Notes: generated by a model not told the origin, from the sequence alone. DNA of 64,000 nucleotides from Solitalea longa (GCF_002920915.1 NZ_PQVF01000002.1:248375-312374); one strand, 5' to 3'. Counted from the stretch's first letter, positions 1 through 9,125 are shown. Numbers and translations are program-made.

Positions 1-713
1 ATCAATTTATTGGCAATCTTTACGAAACCTCCAACGACATAAAAAGTTATGTATTGCTGGGTCGTGTAAACGATAGTTTAGTAGCTGAAAACGCCAAACT
101 TCGGAATATGCTTCCTAATGTGTTTTACATTGATTCTATCAAGAAGAAAACAGTGATCGACACATTGAAACAGGATTCAATGAAAATCCAGCAGTATTCG
201 TATATCGAGGCCAAAGTGGTGAACAACACAATAAACTTTAGAAAAAACTACCTAACCATTAATCGGGGAAGCGACCATGGCCTTAAACCTGGAATGGGTG
301 TAATTTGCGGCCAGGGTGTGGTAGGTATTGTTAAAGATGTGTCGGAACACTTCAGCACTGTGATGTCATTATTGCATAAAGACATGAGCATCAGCTCTAA
401 GCTTTCATTAAGCAATGCGATTGGCTCGGTTATTTGGGAAGGGACCAACCCTCACTACGGAACCTTAAAAGAAATCCCGAACCATGTTCCGGTTAAAAGG
501 AATGAACTGGTGGTAACCACAGGGTACTCTCTGTTTCCAGAAGGAGTTGCTTTAGGTAAAGTAATTAATTCGCCAAAACAAACCGGTGAGAGCTTGTTGA
601 ACATAGAAATCCAATTTGCCACAGATTTTCAACGTTTACAGTACGTTTACGTTGTACAAGATAAATTCATTCAAGAAAAGCAGAAACTCGAAGCCAACCT
701 GAGCCATGATTAG
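1..713 (+). CDS. mreC: Rod shape-determining protein MreC, 5' partial
   Basis: This is the C-terminal part of MreC, the periplasmic scaffold of the cell-elongation complex that links MreB and MreD to the wall synthases PBP2 and RodA. The gene runs in from outside the window; the first whole codon is at base 3 and 236 residues are visible. A TTG at 54 is an internal leucine codon, not a start, because the reading frame is open back to the window edge and stays MreC-like. Visible features are the end of the coiled coil (DSLVAENAKLRNML), then the beta-barrel core with NYLTINRGSDHGLKPGMGV and the glycine-rich G-x-V-G-x-V segment. It overlaps mreD by 8 bases, as expected for one operon. Confidence 0.95.
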   Translation, partial: QFIGNLYETSNDIKSYVLLGRVNDSLVAENAKLRNMLPNVFYIDSIKKKTVIDTLKQDSMKIQQYSYIEAKVVNNTINFRKNYLTINRGSDHGLKPGMGVICGQGVVGIVKDVSEHFSTVMSLLHKDMSISSKLSLSNAIGSVIWEGTNPHYGTLKEIPNHVPVKRNELVVTTGYSLFPEGVALGKVINSPKQTGESLLNIEIQFATDFQRLQYVYVVQDKFIQEKQKLEANLSHD

Positions 714-1215
714 ATTAATTACTGCTAACGTATTCCGATTTATTTTCCTGGTATTATTTCAGGTATTCTTTCTCCCCAATTTATCGTTATATAACATTGC
801 TGTACCTTACATATATGTAATGTTCATCATCTTATTGCCAGTTAATCTTGATAATTTCTGGATATTTCTATTATCTTTTCTGATTGGACTTTCAATTGAT
901 GCTTTTTCCAACACTATTGGCCTGCATACCGCAGCGTGTGTATTAATGGCTTTCTGCCGTATAGGTATTTTGGCAATCATGATTCCTAAAGGAGGGGAGT
1001 TTTTCCCTGAACCCACGATCCGCAACTACGGATTTCGTTGGTTTTTTACTTATAGTGCAATTTTAGTGGTAATACACCATGTTTTTCTGCTCAATATTGA
1101 ATATTTTCGAATAAGCGAATTTCTAATGGCTACCTATAAGGCTATTATAAGTTCCGCTTATACTTTAACGTTAATTATTATCAGTCAATATTTATTCGGT
1201 AGCAGAAAGCGCTAA
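706..1215 (+). CDS. mreD: Rod shape-determining protein MreD
   Basis: A 169-residue, strongly hydrophobic protein with about five membrane segments, the usual size and shape of MreD in Bacteroidota. MreD is an integral inner-membrane member of the elongasome and helps anchor MreC and PBP2. The assignment rests on the membrane pattern and on position: its ATG overlaps the end of mreC by 8 bases and its stop overlaps the ATG of the PBP2 gene (TAATG). The sequence itself is poorly conserved in this family, so context carries most of the weight. Translation is probably coupled along mreC-mreD-mrdA. Confidence 0.92.
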   Translation: MIRLITANVFRFIFLVLFQVFFLPNLSLYNIAVPYIYVMFIILLPVNLDNFWIFLLSFLIGLSIDAFSNTIGLHTAACVLMAFCRIGILAIMIPKGGEFFPEPTIRNYGFRWFFTYSAILVVIHHVFLLNIEYFRISEFLMATYKAIISSAYTLTLIIISQYLFGSRKR

Positions 1216-3188
1216 TGAACAGTTTTTTTCAGCGGAAGTTTATCATCCAGGCCATTTTTATTTCAGCTATTTTTTTACTTGTAGCAAGGCTTTTTTATAT
1301 ACAGATTATTGACGACCGATATCTCGATTTTGCCAATAACAATGTTTTAAGAAGATTAGTGGTCTATCCTCCTCGAGGAGTGATATATGATCGTAAGAAT
1401 GTACTATTGGTACAAAATGAGCCTGTTTATGACCTTATGGCGGTTCCCAAAAGTATAAAACCTTTCGACACCGCTTTATTTTGTCAACTAATTGAAGTAG
1501 AAGAAGATAAGTTTGTTGAAAAACTTCAAAAAGTAAGAGAATATTCTCGTGTTAAAGCCTCTTTAATTGAAAAGCAATTATCAGCAGAAACGTATGCCCG
1601 TTTACAGGAACACCTTTTCCAGTTTCCTGGCTTTTTCGTACAAAACCGTACCCTCAGAAAATATCCCTCTCCAATAGCAGCTCACGTATTAGGCTACATT
1701 GGTGAGGTGAACGATAAACTTATCGAGCTATCAAAAGGGGATTATCGTCAGGGTGATTATATTGGCATCAGCGGGATTGAGCGCTCATATGAGAAGCTAC
1801 TGCGTGGCCAAAGAGGTATTAAGCGTGTAATGGTTGACGTTTTTAACCGTGAACAAGGTAGTTTTGATGAAGGAAAATTTGATACAGCCGCTGTTCCTGG
1901 TGATAAAATGATCACGTCCCTTGATGCCAAGTTGCAACAATATGGCGAAGCTTTAATGCAAAACAAGGTTGGCAGTATTGTAGCGATTGAACCTTCCACC
2001 GGCGAAATATTAGCTTTTGTAAGTGCACCCAACTATGACCCAAACCTACTGGTAGGTCGTATTAGAGGCAACAATTACATGAAGCTTTTGAAAGATCCAT
2101 TAAAGCCATTGTTTATTCGTCCAATTCAGGCGCAGTATCCTCCAGGTTCAGTATTTAAGCCAATCCAGGCTTTAATAGGCCAACAAATGGGATTGATCAC
2201 TCCTGATCAGCGCTTTCCTTGTGGAGGTGGTTACCGAATTGGGTCGAGACTGGTAAAGTGCGAACACAATCACTCACCGCAAAACATGGTCGAGTCAATT
2301 CAAAACTCTTGTAACGCTTATTATTGCTGGGCATTTAAAACAATGATTGATAATCATCCGGGAATGACAGTAGACCAAGCATATACAGCATGGAGAGATG
2401 CAATTGAAAAGTTTGGAATTGGCGTTAAACTCGATATTGACTTACCAAATGAATTAAAAGGTTTATTACCAACCCATAAATACTACGATAAAATATACGG
2501 TGCCAATCATTGGAAATCATCAACAGTAATTTCACTGTCCATCGGCCAGGGTGAGTTAGGTATTACCCCTTTGCAGATGGCCAATGTAATGGCTGGTATC
2601 GCTAATCGCGGTTATTTTTATCGTCCGCATTTGGTTAAGGCCATTGGAAGCAATAAGCTTATTCGTCCGGAGTATGCTAAAAAAAATTCATTAGGCATCG
2701 ATTCCAAATATTTCCCACCGGTTATTGATGGTATGGAACGTGTAATACTAGCCGGTACAGCCACCTATGCCCGTATCCCCGATATTCCAATTTGCGGAAA
2801 GACGGGTACTGCACAGAATCCTCATGGCAAAAACCACTCTGTTTTCATGGGTTTTGCACCTAAGGATAATCCTAAAATCGCCATTGCTGTTTTTGTTGAG
2901 AACGCCGGTTATGGTGCTACCTGGGCAGCTCCTATAGCCAGCTTAATGATCGAAAAATACATCCGGGATTCTATAACTCGCCCTAAAGCATATGAAGATC
3001 GTATTTTAAATGCCAGCCTTTTACCAGGTGACCAATTTAACGCGAGTGGAAATATTAAAAAGAAGGACGAAAAGAAAGCGGAGACCAGCGATAAAAAAGA
3101 AGAGAAAAAACCGGTAAAACAGGTAAAGCCTACATCGGTAACTCAAAAACCCAGAGAAGAAAAAAAGGAAACTACGCAAAAAAGATAG
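1215..3188 (+). CDS. mrdA: Penicillin-binding protein 2 (peptidoglycan transpeptidase)
   Basis: A class B penicillin-binding protein of 657 residues that cross-links peptidoglycan during side-wall elongation, anchored in the inner membrane by one N-terminal helix (about residues 11-29). The dimerisation/pedestal region follows (RRLVVYPPRGVIYDRKNVLLVQN). The transpeptidase domain has all three active-site motifs: S312-V-F-K315 with the catalytic serine, S365-C-N367, and K529-T-G531. After about residue 600 comes a Lys/Glu-rich low-complexity tail of some 55 residues, which is probably disordered; such tails vary in this phylum. It starts within TAATG at the end of mreD and is followed 15 bases later by rodA, its glycosyltransferase partner. 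Confidence 0.96.
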   Translation: MNSFFQRKFIIQAIFISAIFLLVARLFYIQIIDDRYLDFANNNVLRRLVVYPPRGVIYDRKNVLLVQNEPVYDLMAVPKSIKPFDTALFCQLIEVEEDKFVEKLQKVREYSRVKASLIEKQLSAETYARLQEHLFQFPGFFVQNRTLRKYPSPIAAHVLGYIGEVNDKLIELSKGDYRQGDYIGISGIERSYEKLLRGQRGIKRVMVDVFNREQGSFDEGKFDTAAVPGDKMITSLDAKLQQYGEALMQNKVGSIVAIEPSTGEILAFVSAPNYDPNLLVGRIRGNNYMKLLKDPLKPLFIRPIQAQYPPGSVFKPIQALIGQQMGLITPDQRFPCGGGYRIGSRLVKCEHNHSPQNMVESIQNSCNAYYCWAFKTMIDNHPGMTVDQAYTAWRDAIEKFGIGVKLDIDLPNELKGLLPTHKYYDKIYGANHWKSSTVISLSIGQGELGITPLQMANVMAGIANRGYFYRPHLVKAIGSNKLIRPEYAKKNSLGIDSKYFPPVIDGMERVILAGTATYARIPDIPICGKTGTAQNPHGKNHSVFMGFAPKDNPKIAIAVFVENAGYGATWAAPIASLMIEKYIRDSITRPKAYEDRILNASLLPGDQFNASGNIKKKDEKKAETSDKKEEKKPVKQVKPTSVTQKPREEKKETTQKR

Positions 3189-3203
3189 AACAGAAAACGA
3201 GCA

Positions 3204-4472
3204 ATGAACCAAAGCCAGCAAACAAGCCCCTTTTACAATGTTGATTGGATGACGATCATCATTTATTTCTGTCTAGTTTTAATCGGATGGGCAAATATCT
3301 ACGCTGCTGTTTACGATGCGGATCATTCGAGTATTTTCGATATGAGCAGAAATTATGGCAAACAACTGCTCTGGATCTCGAGCTCCGTTCTTATGATTAT
3401 CATCATTCTACTGATAGACTCGAAATTCTTCAACTTTTCGGCATATGTCTTCTACGGTATTACCATTATTTTGCTGGTAGCTGTTTTATTTGTGGGCAAA
3501 TTGGTAGGCGGTAATCGAGCCTGGTTCGAAATTGGGGCTTTCAGGCTTCAACCAGCCGAATTTGCTAAGGTGGCCACTTGTTTAACGTTAGCCCGTTATA
3601 TGGGCTCCACAAACCTTAAGCTCGCAGATCTGGGTGATCAGCTAAAATGCTTTACGCTCATTTTTGCTCCGGTCGCACTTATCCTTTTGCAACCCGATGC
3701 TGGTTCAGCAATGGTGTTTATGTCGTTTTTTATTGTATTGTACCGCGAGGGATTACCACCATTCTACCTTGTTTTCGGCCTTGTATCTGTTATACTTTTT
3801 GTACTGTCCTTACTCATTCCACAATCCTACATAATTATAGGTCTTATTTTATTAACCGGCTTTTTATTATGGAGAGACAGAAGAGTTCGTCGTCATTATT
3901 TTCTGATCATTGGAAGTGCTATTTTATCAATAGCCCTGGTTACAGGTGTTAATTACGCATTTAATAATATTCTTAAGCCACACCAACGTGACCGTATCGA
4001 CTTGCTTTTGGGTAAAAAAGTGGATCCGAAGGGAGTGGGCTATAATGTTAACCAATCAAAAATAGCAATAGGCTCAGGCCAATTTTTAGGCAAGGGATAT
4101 TTAAAAGGAACACAAACTAAATACGATTTCGTTCCGGAGCAAAGTACTGACTTTATTTTTTGCACCATTGGAGAAGAATGGGGTTTTGTTGGCAGCGTTT
4201 TGGTGCTGGGTCTTTATACTTTCCTACTGATGCGCATCGTTGTAATTGCAGAACGACAGCGATCGACCTTCTCCCGGATCTATGGCTATGGCGTTGCCAC
4301 GATTATTTTCTTCCACGTGTTCATCAATGTTGGAATGACCATTGGAATTATGCCGGTTATTGGCATTCCATTACCGTTTATTAGCTATGGAGGTTCATCT
4401 CTATGGAGCTTTACCATCTTACTATTTATATTGATAAAGCTCGATACTAATCGAAATGGAATTATTCGTTAA
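3204..4472 (+). CDS. rodA: RodA, SEDS peptidoglycan glycosyltransferase
   Basis: A 422-residue polytopic membrane protein of the FtsW/RodA/SpoVE family, which polymerises lipid II into glycan strands together with PBP2. Recognisable signatures are the GGNRAWFEIGAFRLQPAEFAK segment (about residues 104-124), VPEQSTDFIFCTIGEEWGF and the C-terminal GIPLPFISYGGSS motif. The position directly after mrdA favours RodA over FtsW. The segment between the conserved blocks is somewhat longer than in proteobacterial RodA, with extra membrane helices around residues 190-250, common in this phylum. Its last 11 bases overlap the 3' end of the convergent gene at 4462. Confidence 0.95.
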   Translation: MNQSQQTSPFYNVDWMTIIIYFCLVLIGWANIYAAVYDADHSSIFDMSRNYGKQLLWISSSVLMIIIILLIDSKFFNFSAYVFYGITIILLVAVLFVGKLVGGNRAWFEIGAFRLQPAEFAKVATCLTLARYMGSTNLKLADLGDQLKCFTLIFAPVALILLQPDAGSAMVFMSFFIVLYREGLPPFYLVFGLVSVILFVLSLLIPQSYIIIGLILLTGFLLWRDRRVRRHYFLIIGSAILSIALVTGVNYAFNNILKPHQRDRIDLLLGKKVDPKGVGYNVNQSKIAIGSGQFLGKGYLKGTQTKYDFVPEQSTDFIFCTIGEEWGFVGSVLVLGLYTFLLMRIVVIAERQRSTFSRIYGYGVATIIFFHVFINVGMTIGIMPVIGIPLPFISYGGSSLWSFTILLFILIKLDTNRNGIIR

Positions 4473-5295
4473 ACCGTTGCTTAACAATTGCAGTAAACTG
4501 TTCTTTTAACTCCGGTTTAATACCCCATTCATATTTTGAAGCCAACTGTTGTTCGATATAATGGTTGGCTTCGTTGTAATTGGTGCAGGCATTCAAATCT
4601 TTTAAGGCCGATTCGAACGATTCTACACTATTATTAAATAGGCCCTTAATAAAAGCGAACTTATCATTGAAACCAATTGCTTTTTTAAGGTCGGTTACAG
4701 GCGGTTTAAAAGTGGTGTTTAATTCTACCTTATCTTTGTTTGCCGAAGAAATTGAATCATTTAATGTAGGCACCTTGGTTTGAAACTGTCGATTGATCTC
4801 GGCCCAGGCTTCTTCTTCTTTTTTAATCTTTTCGTCTGCCGATAATACCGGCTCTTGCTCAACTTCCACCGTTCTCAAAGGAGCAACTTCAGGTTCCGCA
4901 ATGGATATTGGCTCCGCTTCGGTTTCTATTTTCTTAAGATCTTCTGCAACCTTTGGCTTTTCCTCTAGTTTGAGTTCTGCTTTTACAGCTTCATCAACAA
5001 CAGGCTGCTCTTCGTGAAAAGAGTGTTCAACTTTACTTTTATCTTCCTTAATCAATAACTCATCAATAGAGACACTTGGGGTGTGTATCTCTTTAGAAAG
5101 ACTGGGAACAACTACATTTTCTTTGTCAACGATTTTTTTCAGAATCAGCACATGCTCTTTCAAAAAATTAGCATTTGCTTCAAAAAGTTCGAGATCTACA
5201 GGCTGAATACTGGATTGAATATATAAGCTTCGGCATTCGGTTTTTAGCTCATCTAAAATGGAACCTATACGGCTTAAAATGTCTTCACGTGTCAT
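4462..5295 (-). CDS. Conserved hypothetical protein with acidic linker and helical C-terminus
   Basis: A 277-residue protein without signal peptide or membrane segment. Three parts are visible: an N-terminal helical part (residues 1-60), a long Glu/Lys/Val-rich low-complexity linker (about 65-165), and a conserved-looking helical end (about 190-277) starting LKKAIGFNDKFAFIKGLFNNSVESFESAL. I recall the C-terminal block as typical of uncharacterised Bacteroidota proteins, but this was not checked. The layout suggests a cytosolic adaptor or assembly factor, which is inference only. The gene is convergent with rodA and overlaps it by 11 bases. Confidence 0.75.
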   Translation of the reverse strand: MTREDILSRIGSILDELKTECRSLYIQSSIQPVDLELFEANANFLKEHVLILKKIVDKENVVVPSLSKEIHTPSVSIDELLIKEDKSKVEHSFHEEQPVVDEAVKAELKLEEKPKVAEDLKKIETEAEPISIAEPEVAPLRTVEVEQEPVLSADEKIKKEEEAWAEINRQFQTKVPTLNDSISSANKDKVELNTTFKPPVTDLKKAIGFNDKFAFIKGLFNNSVESFESALKDLNACTNYNEANHYIEQQLASKYEWGIKPELKEQFTAIVKQRFNE

Positions 5296-5481
5296 AGTAA
5301 TCTATTTAAAACAAGAACGAAGGAATCTGTCTATTTGTATCAAAAATAATAATTAGGTTCAGAAAACACACCAGCCATTTTGCTGATCATATGATTAGTA
5401 AGTATTTAGCGATTTATCAACAGAAATCATTTTTATTATTATAATACGCATATTCGTGATTTGAAAAACATTAATTGACGG

Positions 5482-6057
5482 ATGACAAACGAGGGAATTG
5501 AGCGATCTAGACTATTTCAGCAAGGGAGTATTGAAGTAATTTGCGGGCCTATGTTTTCGGGCAAAACGGAAGAATTATTACGCCGGTTACGCAGGGCACA
5601 AATAGCCAAGTTAAAAGTTGAAATTTTCAAACCATCTACCGATACCCGTTACGATCCCACTGCAGTAGTGTCTCATGATTTAAACTCCATACAATCAACT
5701 CCTGTTGAAACTTCTTCGTCCATCCTTTTATTAGGTGGTCATACGCAGGTTGTAGGTATTGACGAGGCGCAATTCTTTGATGATGAACTCCCCAATGTTT
5801 GTGAAGCATTAGCCAATAAAGGGGTACGTGTAATTGTGGCAGGATTGGATATGGATTTTTCGGGTAAGCCCTTTGGGCCAATTCCTAAATTAATGGCCAT
5901 TGCTGAATTTATTACCAAAATAACGGCCGTTTGTATGGCTTGCGGAGCTCCAGCTAGCCGCTCCTATCGGTTGATTAAAAGCTCAGAAACGGTGTTACTT
6001 GGAGAGAAAGAAAGCTATGAACCACGTTGTAGGATATGCTTTAATTTAGACAAATAA
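5482..6057 (+). CDS. tdk: Thymidine kinase
   Basis: A type II thymidine kinase (191 residues), which phosphorylates thymidine to dTMP in the pyrimidine salvage pathway, in the cytosol. The P-loop G22-P-M-F-S-G-K-T29 binds ATP. The IDEAQFF segment (about residue 95) holds the catalytic Asp/Glu region. The C-terminal lid has two zinc-ligand Cys pairs, VCMACG and CRICF. Length is normal for the family. It is a single gene with its own upstream region; the 186 bases separating it from the divergent gene at 4462 leave room for two promoters. Confidence 0.96.
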   Translation: MTNEGIERSRLFQQGSIEVICGPMFSGKTEELLRRLRRAQIAKLKVEIFKPSTDTRYDPTAVVSHDLNSIQSTPVETSSSILLLGGHTQVVGIDEAQFFDDELPNVCEALANKGVRVIVAGLDMDFSGKPFGPIPKLMAIAEFITKITAVCMACGAPASRSYRLIKSSETVLLGEKESYEPRCRICFNLDK

Positions 6058-6155
6058 TAATTTTACTTATTATAGATAATTCTTAACAAGAAATTAGGTA
6101 TTGATAATTAATTTTCTCTATTTTTAGGCAAACCAAAACACCAATACCAAATTTT

Positions 6156-6365
6156 ATGTTGCTACTTTCAGACCTCAGTTCTAAAGTTGGCGCTCTTCTC
6201 ATTAAGATAGGATTTTCTGAAGAAACCTTATCGGCCCTTCAAAAAATTGATTCGCACTTTGCATTCAAGTGGCTATCAATCATCGTAATCCCAACCTTAT
6301 TTCTAATTGTTTTTTGGCAGAAAAGAAAACTTTATGATTACCAGCGTAGGTATGGCCGAAGGTAA
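6156..6365 (+). CDS. Small single-pass membrane protein, unknown function
   Basis: A 69-residue protein with an amphipathic N-terminal half and one clear transmembrane helix (about residues 38-54, WLSIIVIPTLFLIVFW) followed by a strongly basic tail (KRKLYDYQRRYGRR), which by the positive-inside rule would be cytoplasmic. I do not recognise the family. Support for it being real: a hydrophobic-then-basic pattern unlikely in random sequence, a suitable upstream A/T-rich region, and a hairpin terminator starting about 45 bases after its stop. It could also be a chance open frame in a gap. Confidence 0.5.
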   Translation: MLLLSDLSSKVGALLIKIGFSEETLSALQKIDSHFAFKWLSIIVIPTLFLIVFWQKRKLYDYQRRYGRR

Positions 6366-6409
6366 TTGATAAAACGCGCGGCAAGCAAACACTAAAAGAC
6401 ATTAAATGA

Positions 6410-6435
6410 AAAAAGCCCCAAATTGGGGCTTTTTC
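6410..6435. terminator. Bidirectional hairpin terminator
   Basis: Arms AAAAAGCCCC and GGGGCTTTTT around a short AAATT-type loop. The A-run on one side and T-run on the other allow it to work in both directions: it ends the small membrane protein gene on the plus strand and the tRNA-Phe transcript on the minus strand. Confidence 0.85.
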
Positions 6436-6437
6436 TG

Positions 6438-6510
6438 TGGTGATGGCCGGGATCGAACCAGCGACACAAGGATTTTCAGTCCTTTGCTCTACCGACTGAG
6501 CTACATCACC
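6438..6510 (-). tRNA. tRNA-Phe (GAA), copy 1 (promoter-distal)
   Basis: A 73-nt cloverleaf read on the minus strand. The acceptor pairs GGTGATG with CATCACC, discriminator A. The anticodon arm is AAGGA-CTGAAAA-TCCTT, giving anticodon GAA for phenylalanine. The T arm is GCTGG-TTCGATC-CCGGC. The 3' CCA is not encoded. It lies 22 bases downstream of an identical copy and directly before a terminator, so both are probably cut from one precursor. Confidence 0.97.
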
Positions 6511-6532
6511 TCGCGGTGTAAATAATAATAAG

Positions 6533-6605
6533 TGGTGATGGCCGGGATCGAACCAGCGACACAAGGATTTTCAGTCCTTTGCTCTACCGACTGAGCTACA
6601 TCACC
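6533..6605 (-). tRNA. tRNA-Phe (GAA), copy 2 (promoter-proximal)
   Basis: Identical over 73 nt to the copy at 6438-6510, with the same acceptor stem, GAA anticodon and T arm, and no encoded CCA. The two form a tandem repeat with a 95-base period. A good promoter lies upstream at 6676-6707. Confidence 0.97.
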
Positions 6606-6675
6606 TCATTTTATCAGCAAAACCCATTCGATTTTGCTCCTTTTACAAAACCATAATTGGTTTCGTTTTGGGACT

Positions 6676-6707
6676 GCAAATGTAGTATCTTTTTATACAA
6701 ATCAAAA
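6676..6707 (-). promoter_or_regulatory. Promoter of the tRNA-Phe pair
   Basis: On the minus strand a TTTTG element (6703-6707) is followed after 18 bases by TACATTTGC (6676-6684), a perfect match to the Bacteroidota TAnnTTTG box. The same nine bases form the -7 box of the rpsF operon at 15869-15877. Confidence 0.7.
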
Positions 6708-6889
6708 GGGTTTTTCTGTTTTTTTGAGACCATTCATTATAAGTACCAGATTATCTGCACAAATAGATTTCGCACATAAATAATTAGCCGTAACAAAAAC
6801 CTAACTTAGTAATCACGTTAATGAGTTTGCACCAAAAGCAAATCTTCAATTTATAACAATTCTAAGTAGAAAATAGACCGTTTTAAAAA

Positions 6890-6919
6890 TTGGTTTATTT
6901 TTTTGAATTATTATTTTAG
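6890..6919 (+). promoter_or_regulatory. Promoter of the Fe-S gene pair
   Basis: TTG at 6890-6892, a 19-base spacer, then TATTTTAG at 6912-6919 (one mismatch to TAnnTTTG). The box ends 24 bases before the ATG at 6944. Confidence 0.55.
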
Positions 6920-6943
6920 CGCTACACTCTGATCAAAAACCTT

Positions 6944-8239
6944 ATGCTAGGACAACTATTATTTGTAATCATTTCGGCAATGGCCATTTGGCTGTTCTCG
7001 CGGAATGTAAAGAAAATCCGCAGAAACATTTTGCTGGGGAAAGACATTGACCGAATGGATAACCCCTCAGAACGGTGGAAAAACATGGCACTGGTCGCCC
7101 TAGGCCAATCGAAAATGATGAAAAGACCCATTGCTGGTTTTTTTCACATTCTAATTTATGTAGGTTTCGTAATCATCAATATTGAAGTACTCGAGATTAT
7201 CATTGATGGTATTTTCGGCACACACCGTGTACTTTCAATTGCAGGCGGCTTATATGACTTTCTGATTGGTTCATTTGAATTTTTAGCACTGGGAGTTTTA
7301 ACCGCCTGTATCATTTTCCTGATCCGAAGAAATATTATTCATATAAAACGTTTTTCGGGCACTGAAATGAAAGGCTGGCCGGTTAGCGACGCCAACTATA
7401 TTTTAATAGCTGAAATTTTGTTAATGACGGCATTTTTAACAATGAATGCTGCAGATTATAAATTACAGACTTTAGGTGCTGAGCATTATATCAAAGCCGG
7501 AGCCTTTCCAATAAGTTCTTCATTAGCTTCCATAATGCCTGCCAACGTTATTTCTTTGGAAATGATTGAACGCGCCTGCTGGTGGTTTCATATTGTTGGC
7601 ATTTTTGCATTCCTCAATTACATTCCTTATTCAAAACATTTCCATATTCTTTTGGCATTCCCAAATACCTGGTATGCAAACCTTAAACAGAAGGGAAAAT
7701 TCACAAATATGAGTTCGGTTACTAATGAGGTAAAAGCCATGCTTGACCCTAGTTTCAGTCCGCCAGCCGATGCCGCACCGGGACGTTTTGGAGCTAAAGA
7801 CGTAACGGACCTTACCTGGGTTAATTTGATGAATGCCTATTCTTGCACCGAATGCGGAAGGTGTACTGCCAATTGTCCGGCAAATATTACCGGTAAGCTT
7901 TTATCGCCCCGTAAAATTATGATGGACACACGCGACCGCTTGGAAGAAGTTGGAAATAATATCGATAAACATGGGAAAGATTACCAGGACGGAAAGGCCT
8001 TATTAGGCGATTATATCACTTCTGAAGAGTTATGGGCCTGTACTACTTGTAATGCCTGTACGGAGGCTTGTCCGGTTAACATTGACCCATTATCAATTAT
8101 TGTTGAATTACGCAGATACTTGGTTATGGAAGAATCAAATGCACCGGCAAGTATCAATAACATGTTCGGTAACATTGAGAACAACCAGGCACCATGGAAA
8201 TACTCACCAGCCGACCGCATTAACTGGATTAACAACTAA
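6944..8239 (+). CDS. Membrane-bound [4Fe-4S] electron-transfer protein (HdrC-like, membrane-fused)
   Basis: A 431-residue protein combining an N-terminal membrane part with a cytosolic ferredoxin-like part. About six hydrophobic segments (residues 1-20, 60-85, 105-130, 150-170, 185-210, 210-235) resemble the cytochrome b/HdrE-type quinone-reacting subunit. Two complete [4Fe-4S] motifs follow: C301, C304, C307, C311 and C366, C369, C372, C376, with the second ended by Pro. The architecture matches the heterodisulfide reductase / glycolate oxidase iron-sulfur families, which pass electrons between a dehydrogenase and the quinone pool. The next gene (8308) encodes the matching CCG-domain subunit. 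The physiological donor is unknown; no flavin or ETF gene is adjacent. Confidence 0.85.
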   Translation: MLGQLLFVIISAMAIWLFSRNVKKIRRNILLGKDIDRMDNPSERWKNMALVALGQSKMMKRPIAGFFHILIYVGFVIINIEVLEIIIDGIFGTHRVLSIAGGLYDFLIGSFEFLALGVLTACIIFLIRRNIIHIKRFSGTEMKGWPVSDANYILIAEILLMTAFLTMNAADYKLQTLGAEHYIKAGAFPISSSLASIMPANVISLEMIERACWWFHIVGIFAFLNYIPYSKHFHILLAFPNTWYANLKQKGKFTNMSSVTNEVKAMLDPSFSPPADAAPGRFGAKDVTDLTWVNLMNAYSCTECGRCTANCPANITGKLLSPRKIMMDTRDRLEEVGNNIDKHGKDYQDGKALLGDYITSEELWACTTCNACTEACPVNIDPLSIIVELRRYLVMEESNAPASINNMFGNIENNQAPWKYSPADRINWINN

Positions 8240-8307
8240 TTTTTGAAGGATAAAAGAATAGGAGAATGAAAGGAACGATTTTCATTCTTTACTCAAAAAG
8301 CTAGATC

Positions 8308-9102
8308 ATGAACGAATTACAGATAAAAACAATGGCTGAATTTATGGCTGCCGGAGAAGAGCCTGAATTATTATTTTGGGTAGGCTGCGCCGGTAGCTTT
8401 GACGAACGTGCTCAAAAAATAACCAAAGCTGTTGCCACCATATTAAATAATGTTGGGATCAAATTTGCCATTTTAGGAACGGAAGAAAGCTGCACCGGAG
8501 ATCCTGCCAAACGTGCCGGAAATGAGTTTTTGTTTCAAATGATGGCAATGACCAATATTGAGGTGTTAAACGCTTATAACATAAAGAAAATAGTTACCGC
8601 CTGCCCGCATTGCTTTAATACATTGAAAAATGAATACCCGGAACTGGGAGGAAATTACGAGGTTTTACACCATTCGCAACTTTTACAGCAGTTAATTGAT
8701 GAGGGTAAACTAAAAATTGAAAACGGCGAAACATTTAAAGGCAAAAAGATCACCTATCATGACCCTTGTTATTTAGGGCGTGCCAATGGCGTTTACGAGG
8801 CTCCGCGTGCAGTGATCGAGCAATTAGATGCCGAGCTTACTGAAATGAAACGTTGCAAAACAAATGGCCTCTGCTGTGGTGCCGGCGGAGCACAAATGTT
8901 TAAGGAACCTGAAAAAGGCAACAAAGACATCAATATTGAACGAACAGAAGAAGCATTGGCCTTAAAGCCGGATGTAATTGCGGTAGGATGTCCTTTCTGT
9001 ATGACCATGATCAGAGATGGAGTTAAATTGGCTGAAAAAGAAACAGAAGTTCAGGTATTGGATATTGCCGAAATTGCTGCTAAAGCAAACGGCTGGAGTT
9101 AA
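8308..9102 (+). CDS. CCG-domain Fe-S protein (HdrB/LutA-like)
   Basis: A 264-residue cytosolic protein with two cysteine-rich CCG repeats, the signature of HdrB, GlpC and LutA/LldE subunits. The first repeat shows VGCAGSFD and ESCTGDPAKRAGN, then ACPHCFNTLKNEYP. The second shows YHDPCYLGR, LCCGAGGAQMF and CPFCMTM. In characterised relatives these cysteines hold a catalytic or electron-relay Fe-S cluster. It starts 68 bases after the membrane-fused subunit and probably shares its transcript, so the two likely form one quinone-linked oxidoreductase module. The substrate cannot be read from the sequence. Confidence 0.87.
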   Translation: MNELQIKTMAEFMAAGEEPELLFWVGCAGSFDERAQKITKAVATILNNVGIKFAILGTEESCTGDPAKRAGNEFLFQMMAMTNIEVLNAYNIKKIVTACPHCFNTLKNEYPELGGNYEVLHHSQLLQQLIDEGKLKIENGETFKGKKITYHDPCYLGRANGVYEAPRAVIEQLDAELTEMKRCKTNGLCCGAGGAQMFKEPEKGNKDINIERTEEALALKPDVIAVGCPFCMTMIRDGVKLAEKETEVQVLDIAEIAAKANGWS

Positions 9103-9125
9103 TTATATTTCAGTTTATACTATTG

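Larger units (their letters stand above)
6606..6943. other. Gene-free stretch holding two divergent promoters
   Basis: These 338 bases separate the tRNA pair from the Fe-S gene pair. I see a minus-strand promoter near 6676-6707 for the tRNAs and a plus-strand promoter at 6890-6919 for the Fe-S genes. The rest is A/T-rich with no open frame or repeat that I can support. Confidence 0.6.

Noticed and set aside
6280-6564. 94-residue minus-strand frame across the tRNA genes
   Set aside because: It contains the GDVAQSVEQRTENPCVAGSIPAIT-type sequence that results from translating tRNA genes; the RNA structure explains the region.
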